This document shows, one piece after another, positions 16,186-25,100 of a stretch of DNA of 64,000 bases. The translations under genes and the position numbers were made by a program. The notes beneath the pieces are model-generated. The model worked only from the letters and a program-made list of their open reading frames with translations. It was not told the origin of the DNA and did no database searches. Origin of the DNA: Acidobacteriota bacterium (GTDB taxonomy: Bacteria > Actinomycetota > Acidimicrobiia > Acidimicrobiales > Palsa-688); assembly GCA_028876385.1 (NCBI GenBank), contig JAGWSF010000060.1, forward strand, positions 20,990 to 84,989. The letters are read 5' to 3'. Position 1 is the first letter of the stretch, and each line of letters opens with the position of its first letter.

Positions 16186-17652
16186 TCAGGCCCCGCTGAC
16201 GGCCACCGCCTCGGTGGGCTCGGCGGCGGCCGGTCGACCCGCGCCCCGCCGGACCATGGTGGGTGCGGCGGCTGCATCGTCGATCCACAGGGCCGCGACG
16301 GCGGCTATCAGGGAGACGCCGGCAGCGGCGAGGAACGTGGCGTGGTAAGCGGCCAGGCGGGGCACCAGGTGTCCGTGGGACAGGGTGACCGGGCCGATCT
16401 CGGCGACCACCGTCGACAGCAGGGCGACGCCGACAGCCCCTCCCAGCTGGCGCAGCGCGTTGAACACGGTCGAGGCCCGGGCCGTGTCGGCTCCGGAGAT
16501 GGTGGCGAAGCCGGCAGCCTGAGCCGAGGTGAACACGTGGGCCATGCCGTAGCCCACGAAGAACATGAGCAGCCGCATCCACCACAGCTCCCCGGTGGTG
16601 TTGATGAGGCTCATCAGGGCCAGCGCCGCGGAAAGGATGAGCAGCCCGATGAACATGGTCCGGCGGGGCCCGAGGTTGGGATACATGGACCGGGTGACGA
16701 TCTGGGAGCCGAGCATGACCCCCACCGCCTCGGGGAAGGTGCTGAGCCCCGATGACAGGGCGCTCTGCCCGAGACCGTCCTGGAAGAACAGGGCGACGAT
16801 GAACAGAACCCCGAGGAAGGAGACTGCGCCGAGGCCCATTACGATGTTGGCCGTCCGAAACAGGCTGTCGCCGAACAGCCTCAGGTCGATGAGCGGGTCG
16901 GCGGACCGCAACTCCACCCAGACCATGAGGATCAGCAGCAGGGCTCCGGCGGCGACGGTGGCCACGATCTGCGGCTGACCCCACCCCTTGAACGGACCTT
17001 CGGACACCCCGTACATCAACAGGCCGAGTCCCGCACCCGACAGCACGAAACCGGCCACGTCGAGCCGGCCGGCACTCTCGGTGTCGTGGGAATCGAGGAA
17101 GATCAGCCCGAACACCAGGGCCATGACGCCGATCGGGAGGTTGACGTAGAACACCCACCGCCAGGAGACCTCGGTGACGAACAGGCCGCCCAGGACGGGT
17201 CCGAGGGCCGGAGCTAGAGCGGTGGGCACGATCAGGATGCTCGAAGCCCGCACCCGTTCCTCGGGGGGGAAGGTCCGAAACAGCAAGGCCATGCCCACAG
17301 GGACCATCAGGCCGCCGCCGACGCCCTGAAGCACCCGGAAGGCCACCAGCTCGCCGAGGTTCTGGGCCACCCCGCACAGGGCCGAGGCGACGGTGAAGAT
17401 GACCACCGACGACAGCATCACCCGCCGGGCTCCGAAGCGGTCGCCGAGCCAACCCGACACCGGGATGAACACGGCCAGGCTCACCAGGAACCCGATGGCG
17501 ACGGTGTCGACCGAGTCGGCGGCCACCTTGAACTGCTTGCCGATGGTCGGCAGGGCCACGTTGACGATCGTCGTGTCCATGATGTTCATGAACATGGCGG
17601 CCACGAACACCACGCTCACGGCAATCTTCTGATCCATCTGGCGTCGCGTCAA
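16186..17652 (-). CDS. MFS transporter, DHA2 (14-TMS) drug exporter family
   Basis: 488 aa with about 14 hydrophobic helices. The EmrB/QacA features are visible: MDTTIVNVALP in TM1, GWLGDRFGARR in the first loop (motif A) and the ALAPALGPVLGG antiporter motif in TM5. It should be a proton-driven exporter of hydrophobic compounds from the plasma membrane. The TTG start at 17652 has GGAG six bases upstream; ATG 17637 is the alternative. There is no adjacent regulator. Confidence 0.93.
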   Translation of the reverse strand: MTRRQMDQKIAVSVVFVAAMFMNIMDTTIVNVALPTIGKQFKVAADSVDTVAIGFLVSLAVFIPVSGWLGDRFGARRVMLSSVVIFTVASALCGVAQNLGELVAFRVLQGVGGGLMVPVGMALLFRTFPPEERVRASSILIVPTALAPALGPVLGGLFVTEVSWRWVFYVNLPIGVMALVFGLIFLDSHDTESAGRLDVAGFVLSGAGLGLLMYGVSEGPFKGWGQPQIVATVAAGALLLILMVWVELRSADPLIDLRLFGDSLFRTANIVMGLGAVSFLGVLFIVALFFQDGLGQSALSSGLSTFPEAVGVMLGSQIVTRSMYPNLGPRRTMFIGLLILSAALALMSLINTTGELWWMRLLMFFVGYGMAHVFTSAQAAGFATISGADTARASTVFNALRQLGGAVGVALLSTVVAEIGPVTLSHGHLVPRLAAYHATFLAAAGVSLIAAVAALWIDDAAAAPTMVRRGAGRPAAAEPTEAVAVSGA

Positions 17653-17730
17653 AACCGGCTCCCGGGGGGTGAGCGGAGAACTTAGGCTAGCGAAACAAGC
17701 GCCCGGAGCGCGGCGTTTATTCCCCTGTCG

Positions 17731-18834
17731 TCAGGGGGCGACGCTCATGAAGTCTTTGAACCCGGTGGGGTCGTGGCGGCCGACGGTGGCGTGCTCGAAG
17801 AGGCCCCATCCCTCGGCTCCGTCGCAGGTGGCCCGGCCGATGTGATCGATGACTCCGAAGGGGACCCGTCCGGCCACGGCCGGGTCGGTCAGGTCGTAGG
17901 TGGCCGACTGGACCCAGTCGCGGCCGCGCCAGACGCCGTGCGACCAGTCCGGGTCGGCGCCGTAACCGCCGCCGATGTGCAGGGCCACGCCGTTGCGGGC
18001 CTCCACCTCGACCACGACCGGCTGGCGGTCGGCGGTGCGCATGTGGATGACGGCCCGCTCGGGGATGCGGGTACCCGACCGGTAGGTGATGTCCACCTCG
18101 GGCCAGCCGAGCTGCTCGTGGCGTCCGTCGGCCCACACCCGGCTGGCCGCGTTGAGGGTGCGGGTGCCGTCGGGCTCCTCCTGGACGATGACGATCAGGG
18201 CGTAGTCGTCGAACCGCAGCGGCACGTACAGCCACCAGAATCCCTCGCGCGGCTCGTCACCGCTGCGGCCGGCGGGCTCGGTCTCGCCCACCGGTCGGAT
18301 ACCCCAGGACCGGTCCCGGGAGCCCAGCCACCGGTCGGGGTCGACGGCGATGTCCTCACCGTCGAGGTGGATGACCCCTTCCCAACTGCCGAGCTGGGCG
18401 AAGCGGCAGCCGTCGAGGACCACCCGGCCGCCGGCCCGGTTGATGTGGCGCGGTTCGTCGATGCAGTCGAAGGACCCCTCCCAGGTGAGGTCGAAGCCCA
18501 GGCCCCGGTCGGCGGTGTCGCAGACCAGCCGGATGCGCCGCAGCGGTTCGAGCACCTCCACCCGGTAGGGCCCGACCCGGGCGTCCAAGGAGCGGTCGCC
18601 GAGAGCGTCGGACATCCTCACCGACCAGTGCCGGTCACCGCGCCGAACCAGAGCGAAGGCGTCAGTGACCCCGACGTTCGGGTACACCCCCAGGCCGGTG
18701 ATGAGAAACAGGTCCGGTTGGCGCCCGTGAGCGTTGAAGTAGCAGCGGTCGTAGAAGTTGCGGTCGCTGGTCTCGGTGTAGGCCATCGAGAGCGGCACCT
18801 GATGGATCGGGTACTCGTCGAGGGGTGCGGGCAC
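17731..18834 (-). CDS. Lipocalin-like (CrtC/DUF7064-type) protein of unknown function
   Basis: 367 aa, all-beta in character. The motif GSRDRSWGIRPVG and the many WE/WGL repeats recall the two-barrel CrtC/Svf1-like superfamily, whose actinobacterial members often neighbour lipid and steroid genes. Such proteins may bind or modify hydrophobic molecules, but no catalytic residues can be assigned. The start is GTG 18834. It lies 19 bp downstream of the phosphotransferase gene, and that pairing is suggestive of a shared role. Confidence 0.7.
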   Translation of the reverse strand: MPAPLDEYPIHQVPLSMAYTETSDRNFYDRCYFNAHGRQPDLFLITGLGVYPNVGVTDAFALVRRGDRHWSVRMSDALGDRSLDARVGPYRVEVLEPLRRIRLVCDTADRGLGFDLTWEGSFDCIDEPRHINRAGGRVVLDGCRFAQLGSWEGVIHLDGEDIAVDPDRWLGSRDRSWGIRPVGETEPAGRSGDEPREGFWWLYVPLRFDDYALIVIVQEEPDGTRTLNAASRVWADGRHEQLGWPEVDITYRSGTRIPERAVIHMRTADRQPVVVEVEARNGVALHIGGGYGADPDWSHGVWRGRDWVQSATYDLTDPAVAGRVPFGVIDHIGRATCDGAEGWGLFEHATVGRHDPTGFKDFMSVAP

Positions 18835-18853
18835 GGGGGTGGTCCTTTGCTTA

Positions 18854-19972
18854 TCAGGAGCCCAGGAGGGCCCGGAGACGGTCGGCGTTCATGATCAGCT
18901 CGTCGGCGTCGGCCGGGGCCTCGCGCTCGCCGAAGCGCACCGAACGCATGCCCGTTCGGAGATAGACGATGGCCAGCTGTATCGCCGCGTACACGAAGTA
19001 GAAGTCCAGGTCCCGAGGGGTGCGCCCGGACAGACGTTCGTAGGTGGCGGCCAGATCCTCGAGCCGCAGGAAGTCCGGCATGTGGGGGAACCCGTAGGCG
19101 ACGGCCATGTCCTCGAACATCTGGTGCAGGTACCCGAGCCACGCCAGGTCGGTCTCACCGGGAGCCAGGCCGGCCATCTCCCAGTCGAGCACCGCGCTGG
19201 GCTGGAAATCCCGGTACATGACGTTACCGATGCGCGAGTCGCCCCAGCAGAAGACCGTCGGACTCTCGTGGGCCGGCCAGTGCCGCTCGAGCCAATCGAA
19301 GGCCGACTCTATGAGCGCCGACCGGCCCGAGTCGCGCGCCGCCCACTCGTACCACTGCCGACGTCCGGCCACGTGGCGAAGAAGGGCCGTGTCGCCCGGC
19401 AAGTCGGCCCGCAGGTGGGAGAAATGCTTCTCCGGCTCGGGGATGGCGTGCAGCTCGGCGAGGACGGCGACCGTCGAGTCCTGAAGGCGGCCCTTCTGCT
19501 CGTCGGTCGCCTCGAAGAGCCAACCCGAGCCGAAGCTGTAAGGCGGTATGTCGGAGGGCACCTCGCCCTCGACCCGGCCCATCACGAAGAAGGGGGAGCC
19601 GATCAGGGACGGGTCCTCCTCGCACCACCACGCCGGCGGAACCGGAACGTCGGTCAGCGCGGCGACGGTCTGGATGGTCAGGAACTGCCCCGGCAGGTCG
19701 TATTCGGGGAAGACCGGCACATCATTGGAGAAAGGGGCGACCCGGGCGACCAGGCGCTCGTGTCGGCGGTCGTCTCCGTCGTCCCAGCTGGCGTCGAAGA
19801 GAAGGGTCTCGCTCGACATGCCAGTAGCCGAGGTGCCCTCGATGGAGTGCACCGTGTGCCCCCGGCCGTGGGGCAGGTGGGCGGCAAGGGCCCGCTCCAG
19901 CCCCTTGCGGACCTCCTCGACGTCGCGGCTGGATCGCTGCAGCTCCGAGAAAGGATCACGTTCCTGGCTCAA
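18854..19972 (-). CDS. APH-like phosphotransferase family protein
   Basis: 372 aa with the aminoglycoside/choline kinase fold. The catalytic loop reads CWGDSRIGN, so the usual HGD histidine is replaced by Trp while Asp and Asn remain, and the Mg-binding VLDWE follows. Members like this (ACAD10/11-type) phosphorylate small hydroxylated molecules such as 4-hydroxy acids before beta-oxidation; the substrate here is unknown. The apparent TTG start at 19972 has a purine-rich stretch almost touching it, so the true start may be slightly downstream. Confidence 0.8.
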   Translation of the reverse strand: MSQERDPFSELQRSSRDVEEVRKGLERALAAHLPHGRGHTVHSIEGTSATGMSSETLLFDASWDDGDDRRHERLVARVAPFSNDVPVFPEYDLPGQFLTIQTVAALTDVPVPPAWWCEEDPSLIGSPFFVMGRVEGEVPSDIPPYSFGSGWLFEATDEQKGRLQDSTVAVLAELHAIPEPEKHFSHLRADLPGDTALLRHVAGRRQWYEWAARDSGRSALIESAFDWLERHWPAHESPTVFCWGDSRIGNVMYRDFQPSAVLDWEMAGLAPGETDLAWLGYLHQMFEDMAVAYGFPHMPDFLRLEDLAATYERLSGRTPRDLDFYFVYAAIQLAIVYLRTGMRSVRFGEREAPADADELIMNADRLRALLGS

Positions 19973-20020
19973 ACCTCTTCCCCCTTGTGTCGCCCGTGGA
20001 CCCCTGGTGATGATGGCAGG

Positions 20021-20884
20021 TCAGCCGCCCCGAAGGATCATCGGCTTGGGCCGCCGGCCGTCGATGTCGGTGAAACCGTAGTCGTCGGCCAGGTCGGCGA
20101 CATAGAACGCCCGGCCGGAGCGCTCGACGACGGCGGGGTCGGAGGCCAGGGCCACCACGGCCCGCCCGGCGTAGTGCGGGGTCTCGGCCAGGGCCAGGTC
20201 GTAGTCCCCCTCGCCGGGCAGGTGCAGGATGCGCTTGCCGTCGGCGTCGGCGGGGATGGCCTGCAGCAACTCGGTCATGACGATCCCCGGCCAGATGGAA
20301 ACGGCCGCCACGCCGTGGGCCCGCAATTCGATGGCCATGTCGGCGGTCATGCGGTCCACCGCCGCCTTGGCCACCCCGTACACCACGTTGTGCGAGTAGG
20401 CCACGGCTCCCGGCGATGAGACGTTCACGATCAGGCCCCCGGACCGCTTCATGAGCAGGGGAGCCGAGTGCATGGCGGCCATGTAGTGGGAGCGGACCCC
20501 GATCGTGAACGTGTGGTCCCAGCCGTCGGCGCCGACCTCCCAGAAGGGCTTGCCCAGCCATTTGGCCGAGCCGGGGGCGTCGTAGACATTGTTGACCAGG
20601 ACGTCCATGGCCCCCTGCTCCTCAGCGACGCGGGCGAAGAGGGCCGCCACCTGTTGGTCGTCGCGGTGGTCCACCTGCACCGGGATGCCCTTGCCGCCGG
20701 CCTGGTCGATCTCGGCGGCCGTGGCCGACACGGTGCCGGGCAGGAATCCGTCCTTCACCGACCGACCGGTGACGTACACCGTCGCCCCGGCGGCGCCCAG
20801 CTCGAGGGCTATGCCCTTGCCGATACCCCGGCTGGCGCCGGTCACCACGGCTACTTTTCCTGCGAGATTCTTTCCCCCATCCAT
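20021..20884 (-). CDS. SDR family oxidoreductase (DHRS1-like)
   Basis: 287 aa. The cofactor motif TGASRGIG, the NNV structural motif, the catalytic Ser in NVSSPGA and YGVAK (YxxxK) are all present. The long C-terminal part and the NVYDAP segment match the DHRS1-like subgroup, NADP-dependent reductases of steroids and other carbonyls. It starts with ATG 20884 and is the first gene of a minus-strand run with the kinase and lipocalin-like genes. It is divergent from the EthD-like gene. Confidence 0.88.
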   Translation of the reverse strand: MDGGKNLAGKVAVVTGASRGIGKGIALELGAAGATVYVTGRSVKDGFLPGTVSATAAEIDQAGGKGIPVQVDHRDDQQVAALFARVAEEQGAMDVLVNNVYDAPGSAKWLGKPFWEVGADGWDHTFTIGVRSHYMAAMHSAPLLMKRSGGLIVNVSSPGAVAYSHNVVYGVAKAAVDRMTADMAIELRAHGVAAVSIWPGIVMTELLQAIPADADGKRILHLPGEGDYDLALAETPHYAGRAVVALASDPAVVERSGRAFYVADLADDYGFTDIDGRRPKPMILRGG

Positions 20885-21000
20885 TCCCTGCAGGCAAGCA
20901 CGTTACGGGCCGGCGCGCCACACCCTGCGGCCCACTCACCGGACCAACACCGGGGGGGTACGGCCCGCCGTCACCCACCGGACCGCTAGCGTCGCCGGCG

Positions 21001-21708
21001 ATGGAGAAAATCGTCTACCTGCTGGTCGGTCCGGCCGGGCCTCCCGTCCCCGACCTGTCTGACCGGCTGCGCCACGACACCGCCCCCGAGCTGACCCGCC
21101 TGGGCGCCCGGGCCGTGCAGGTCAACGTGGCCGACGAGTCGCTGGGGCACCCCTTCGGGGTGGTACCCGAGGCCGGCACCGACCAGATCCTGGCCGCCGT
21201 GTCGGCGTGGGTCGATAGCGCCGAGGGCAACCGTCTGACGGCGGCACTGCCTGAACCCGGCTCGGATGGAGCGAGCTGGCACGGGTGGTTGGTGTGCGAA
21301 TCCGAACCCATGCCCAACCGGGCTCATCCTCCTGGCCCGGACGGCGCCGTGGCCGGCTTTGCGCAGCTGGTGGCCCTGGCCCGACCACCCCATCTGTCAT
21401 GGGGGGAGTGGCGCAACATCTGGCAGGGATCGCACACCTCGGTAGCGATCAACACCCAGTCGTCATTCCGCTACGTGCAGAACGTGGTGTTCAGGGCGTT
21501 GACCCCCGGCGCGCCGCCGTACGCGGCGATCGTCGAGGAGTGCTTCCCCAGCGAGGCCAGCGGGGACCTGCACGTGTTCTTCGACGCCGTCGGCGACGAC
21601 GAGCGACTTTCGAGGCACATGGCCGCCATGTCGGAGAGCTGCGACCGCTTCATGGACGGTGTGGCCCCGGTGTCGTGGACCCGGGAGTGGGTCTTCGGCC
21701 AGCCCTGA
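21001..21708 (+). CDS. EthD-like dimeric alpha/beta-barrel protein
   Basis: 235 aa. It looks like two ferredoxin-like repeats: residues ~1-90 and ~115-230, the latter with the SWGEWRNIWQGSHTSVAI and QNVVFRALTP segments typical of EthD-domain proteins. These small barrels accompany P450s and polyketide or steroid enzymes; some act as cyclases or decarboxylases. No active site can be assigned here. ATG start at 21001. It is convergent with the FAD-dependent dehydrogenase gene. Confidence 0.65.
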   Translation: MEKIVYLLVGPAGPPVPDLSDRLRHDTAPELTRLGARAVQVNVADESLGHPFGVVPEAGTDQILAAVSAWVDSAEGNRLTAALPEPGSDGASWHGWLVCESEPMPNRAHPPGPDGAVAGFAQLVALARPPHLSWGEWRNIWQGSHTSVAINTQSSFRYVQNVVFRALTPGAPPYAAIVEECFPSEASGDLHVFFDAVGDDERLSRHMAAMSESCDRFMDGVAPVSWTREWVFGQP

Positions 21709-21724
21709 CGGCCAGTCCTGACGG
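21699..21724. repeat. 13-bp tandem duplication across the stop codon
   Basis: CCAGCCCTGACGG (21699-21711) is followed directly by CCAGTCCTGACGG (21712-21724), one mismatch. The first copy contains the stop codon of the EthD-like gene. Confidence 0.75.
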
Positions 21725-21746
21725 CTGGCCCCGGGAGCGGCCCGGG
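21710..21746. terminator. Double hairpin between convergent genes
   Basis: GGCCAG (21710-21715) pairs with CTGGCC (21725-21730), and CCCGGG (21730-21735) pairs with CCCGGG (21741-21746). On the plus strand CGCCTTT follows. The position between convergent stops at 21708 and 21752 suits a bidirectional terminator. Confidence 0.55.
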
Positions 21747-21751
21747 CGCCT

Positions 21752-23215
21752 TTAGGACCGGGCGGCGGCGCGACCGGCCCGGCGACCGAAGAAGGTGCCG
21801 TCGCCGAGCGAGGTGCCACTGGCGTAACCCCACGACGGAATGCCCCACGTGGCCCGCCCGGCCGCATAGAGGCCGGGGATGGGCGACCCGTTGGCGCCGC
21901 GTACCTCGCCGTCGATAGTGGTGACCATTCCGCCGAGGGTGAAAGTGGCATAGGGACCGTCGAGGGGGATGCCGCCGAAAGGAGCCTCGAGAGGACGGAG
22001 GTACTCCTGGCGCTTGTGGAACATGGGGTCGTGGCCTTCCCGGGCGAAACGGTTGTAGGTCTCGACCGTCGCCTGCAGCGACCCGGTGGGCAGCGACATC
22101 TCCTCCTCCAGTTCGGCGAGGGTGGCCGCCACGTAGGTCGGACGGGCACCCCAGCGCTCGGCTTCCGGAACGGATTCGAAGATGGCCTCGTCGAGGACGA
22201 GAGAGCAGCGCCCCTGCTGGTGGAAGACCGCCATCTGACCGATGCGGCCGCAGTAGGTGTCCTCGTTTATGAAGCGCTGACCGAACTGGTTGACCAGCAG
22301 TGACGGGTATACGAGCGGGGGATTGCTCGGCAGAGCCGCTTCGGCGGCGTCGAGATGGGCGACCATGGCCCCGACGCCCTGGCCGAGGCGGATCGACGTG
22401 CCGTCGTCACCGTCGGTGCCGAGGGCCATCTGCCCGGCGATGGCCGGCACATGGTGTGCCACCATGTCCTTGTTGGCGGCGAAACCGCCGGAGGCGAGAA
22501 CCACCCCGTGGCGGGCCCGGATGGCGAAGTCCTGACCGAACGAGCGACCGATCACCCCGACCACCTTCCCGTCGTCGACGATGAGCGAACGCACCCGGGT
22601 GTCGGGCCTGACCGCGGCGCCCCCCTTGTCGACGGTGGCCGACAGGTGGCGCATCAGCTCCCACCCGCCCGATCGTTCGAGCAGCCTCTTGTTCTGGATC
22701 TGCGGCACGTGCCCCCGCGGTGCGGGAGGAACGAGGTCACTGAAAGGCCAGGCGTTCTCCCCGCCGGTGTAGACCAAACCGTCGTCGGTGGGGGGTTCCC
22801 AGCACGGGGTGGCGTAGAACGAAGGTTTGAAGGTGACTCCGCACTCGACCAGCCAGTGGAAGTGCTCGACGCTGCGGTCGCAGTACACCGACAGCTTCTC
22901 CTCGTTGGGGGAGGGGCCCGTCGCCGCCATGAGGAAGTCGAACATGGCCTGGGGGGTGTCGTCGAAACCGCAGGCCTTCTGGATCGGGGTGCCCCCGCCC
23001 ATGTAAATCTCTCCGCCGGCCATGGCGCTGGCCCCCCCGCCGGCTCCGGCCCGCTCGAGGATGGTCACCGACGCCCCACCCTCCATGGCTCCGATGGCCG
23101 CCGACGCCCCGGCGCAGCCGTAGCCGACGACCACGACGTCGGACTCGGTCTCCCACGACGCCACCTCCGACACCGGGGTGGGGGGGATGGGGCTTATGGC
23201 CTCGAGGTTGTTCAT
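21752..23215 (-). CDS. FAD-binding dehydrogenase, 3-ketosteroid dehydrogenase/fumarate reductase-like
   Basis: 487 aa. The FAD-binding motif VVVGYGCAGASAA lies near residue 30, an inserted substrate domain spans ~110-330, and the C-terminal FAD segment GLYAAGRATWG is followed by GYASGTSLGDGTFFGRRAG. The family includes 3-ketosteroid dehydrogenases and flavocytochrome reductases. The Y-x-G-x-G box of true KstD reads GYASGTSLG here, so the reaction is uncertain; a delta-4 type steroid dehydrogenase is one possibility. It is divergent from the SDR gene at 23321. Confidence 0.85.
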   Translation of the reverse strand: MNNLEAISPIPPTPVSEVASWETESDVVVVGYGCAGASAAIGAMEGGASVTILERAGAGGGASAMAGGEIYMGGGTPIQKACGFDDTPQAMFDFLMAATGPSPNEEKLSVYCDRSVEHFHWLVECGVTFKPSFYATPCWEPPTDDGLVYTGGENAWPFSDLVPPAPRGHVPQIQNKRLLERSGGWELMRHLSATVDKGGAAVRPDTRVRSLIVDDGKVVGVIGRSFGQDFAIRARHGVVLASGGFAANKDMVAHHVPAIAGQMALGTDGDDGTSIRLGQGVGAMVAHLDAAEAALPSNPPLVYPSLLVNQFGQRFINEDTYCGRIGQMAVFHQQGRCSLVLDEAIFESVPEAERWGARPTYVAATLAELEEEMSLPTGSLQATVETYNRFAREGHDPMFHKRQEYLRPLEAPFGGIPLDGPYATFTLGGMVTTIDGEVRGANGSPIPGLYAAGRATWGIPSWGYASGTSLGDGTFFGRRAGRAAARS

Positions 23216-23320
23216 GTCCCCGAAGCTATTGGCCCCGACGGCCCCGACGCCGTCGCCACCGTCCCGTTGCTCGGGATGCGCCCGAGGCGCCCGGCCGGGA
23301 AAGTTCTAGGCTGCGCCGCC

Positions 23321-24109
23321 GTGGTTCTCGACTTGTTCAAGATGGAAGGCCGGGTCGCCATCGTCACCGGTGCGTCCCGGGGGATCGGCGCCGCCACCGG
23401 GCGGGCCCTCGCCGAGGCCGGCTGTGACCTCGTGGTGGCCGCCCGATCGCTCGACGTGCTCAGCGACTACGCCGACTCGGTGCGGTCCTCGACCGGTCGC
23501 CGGGTCGAGGTGGTGACCGCCGACCTCAACGATCTCGACGCGTTGACCGGCCTGGTCGACACGGCGAGAGAGTCATTCGGTCGCCTCGATGTCGTGATCA
23601 ACAACGTGGGGGGGACCATGCCCCGCCCGTTCCTCGACACCTCGCCCCGGTTCTTCGAGTCGGCGTTCCACTGGAACGTGACCACCGCCTTCGCCCTGAC
23701 CCAGGCCGCCGTTCCGCTGATGCTCGAAGGCGGCGGCGGCTCCGTGGTCAACATCACCTCGGCGGTCGGGCACCTATGCGATCGGGGATTCGCCGGGTAC
23801 GGCACGGCCAAGGCCGCTCTCGACCACCTCACCCGGCAGCTGGCCGCCGACCTGGCGCCGCGCATCCGCGTCAACGCGGTGGCGCCCGGCTCCATCGAGA
23901 CCGACGCCCTCGGCTCGGTCCTCGACGAGCAGATGCGCAACACCATGACCTCCATGACCCCCCTGCGTCGCCTCGGACGGGTGGAGGACATCGCGGTGGC
24001 GGTTCTCTACCTGGCATCGGAGGCCGGTTCCTACATGACCGGAAAGATCCTGGAGGTCGACGGCGGCCTCCGGACCCCGAACCTCCCGCTGGGACTGCCC
24101 GATCTGTGA
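23321..24109 (+). CDS. SDR family oxidoreductase
   Basis: 262 aa classical SDR. TGASRGIG, NNVGG, Ser in NITSAVG, YGTAK and the C-terminal GKILEVDGG are present, fitting an NAD(P)-dependent alcohol/ketone oxidoreductase. The frame is open far upstream, but the fold starts at GTG 23321 (VVLDLFKMEGR) or ATG 23342. Its stop overlaps the start of hsaB by four bases (GTGA), tying it to steroid ring degradation. Confidence 0.9.
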   Translation: MVLDLFKMEGRVAIVTGASRGIGAATGRALAEAGCDLVVAARSLDVLSDYADSVRSSTGRRVEVVTADLNDLDALTGLVDTARESFGRLDVVINNVGGTMPRPFLDTSPRFFESAFHWNVTTAFALTQAAVPLMLEGGGGSVVNITSAVGHLCDRGFAGYGTAKAALDHLTRQLAADLAPRIRVNAVAPGSIETDALGSVLDEQMRNTMTSMTPLRRLGRVEDIAVAVLYLASEAGSYMTGKILEVDGGLRTPNLPLGLPDL

Positions 24110-24603
24110 GCGGGGCGGAGGCCGGCGGCGGGGGACTGGACCAGGGCCGGTTCCGGGCCGTGCTCGGCCACTTCGCGTCGGGCCTGGTGCTGGTCACCGG
24201 CATGGACGGGGATAGGCCGGCCGGCTTCACCTGCCAGTCGTTCTTCAGCCTCTCGCTCGACCCGCCCCTGGTCGCGCTGGCGCCCGGTCGGTCGTCGACG
24301 AGTTGGCCCAAGGTGTCGAGCTCGGGATCGATCTGCGTGAACGTCCTCGCCGAAGACCAGGAGGCTCTGGCCCGTACCTTCTCGCAGAGCGGGGTGGACA
24401 AGTTCGAAGGGGTGGGATGGAGCGCCTCGGCCAACGGGGCGCCCCGCCTAAGCGGCGCGCTGGCCTGGCTCGACTGCACCATCGAGGAGGTCCACGAGGC
24501 CGGTGACCACTGGCTGGTGACCGCCCGGGTCACCGAGCTCGAATCGGGCTCCGGCCAGCCCCTCCTGTTCTACCGGGGCGGGTTCGGCAGCTTCACGGCC
24601 TGA
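24106..24603 (+). CDS. hsaB: Flavin reductase HsaB-like (3-HSA hydroxylase reductase subunit)
   Basis: 165 aa flavin:NADH reductase fold. It tracks HsaB closely from FRAVLGHFASG through GFTCQSF, SLSLDPPLV, ICVNVLAEDQ and DKFEGV to PLLFYRG. HsaB supplies reduced FMN to HsaA, which hydroxylates 3-HSA during ring A cleavage of steroids. The start GTG 24106 overlaps the SDR stop (GTGA). Compared with mycobacterial HsaB the C-terminal ~20 residues are absent. The hsaA-like gene is close by on the opposite strand. Confidence 0.87.
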   Translation: MSGAEAGGGGLDQGRFRAVLGHFASGLVLVTGMDGDRPAGFTCQSFFSLSLDPPLVALAPGRSSTSWPKVSSSGSICVNVLAEDQEALARTFSQSGVDKFEGVGWSASANGAPRLSGALAWLDCTIEEVHEAGDHWLVTARVTELESGSGQPLLFYRGGFGSFTA

Positions 24604-24622
24604 CCGGGTCGGGGCGACCCGG
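24604..24622. terminator. Hairpin between convergent hsaB and the NTF2-like gene
   Basis: CCGGGTCG (24604-24611) and CGACCCGG (24615-24622) form a perfect 8-bp stem with a 3-nt loop directly after the hsaB stop. It has no U-tract. The site serves both converging transcripts. Confidence 0.6.
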
Positions 24623-24633
24623 GCTGTTGGGCC

Positions 24634-25095
24634 TCAGTCGCTCCACCAGTGGTCGGTCAGCTTCTCGTCCTTACGGGGACTCATCTCCTCGTACAGCCGG
24701 CGGTAGCCGGTGTGGGCGATGCGCCACTGACCGTCGACCTTCACCATCTGGTCCTCGTAGTAGGCGGCACCGCGCAGGTTCATCCCCGCCGAGAGGATTA
24801 TGACCACGTCCTCGAGGCCCCACCGGGCCGTGGCCGTGTCCGGCCCGGTGAGCTCGATCTCGGGGTGATGGACCTTGTGCGAAGTGAGCATCTCCTTCTC
24901 GGGCATGGAGGCCCGGAGGAACTCGATGATGGCGTCCCGACCCTTGTAGCTCAGCTTCCCCGAGCTGTAGGCCGAGGTGGCGTCGTCGGTGAGAGTGGTC
25001 GCGAGCAGATCCCAGTCTCTCGTGTCGACCGCCCTGAGGTAGCGGTACTTGACCTGCTTGATGGCTTCGATTTCGACCAGATCGTCGGGGGTCAC
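24634..25095 (-). CDS. SnoaL/NTF2-like protein
   Basis: 153 aa with the cone-shaped NTF2 fold pattern: an N-terminal helix (EIEAIKQVKYRYLRAVDTRDW), a strand with LTDDA, then paired strands ending GQWRIAHTGYRRLYEE. Relatives include ketosteroid isomerases, but a clear catalytic Tyr/Asp pair cannot be assigned. The start is GTG 25095, five bases after the hsaA-like stop, so it is in one operon with it. Confidence 0.8.
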   Translation of the reverse strand: MTPDDLVEIEAIKQVKYRYLRAVDTRDWDLLATTLTDDATSAYSSGKLSYKGRDAIIEFLRASMPEKEMLTSHKVHHPEIELTGPDTATARWGLEDVVIILSAGMNLRGAAYYEDQMVKVDGQWRIAHTGYRRLYEEMSPRKDEKLTDHWWSD

Positions 25096-25100
25096 GGCGA

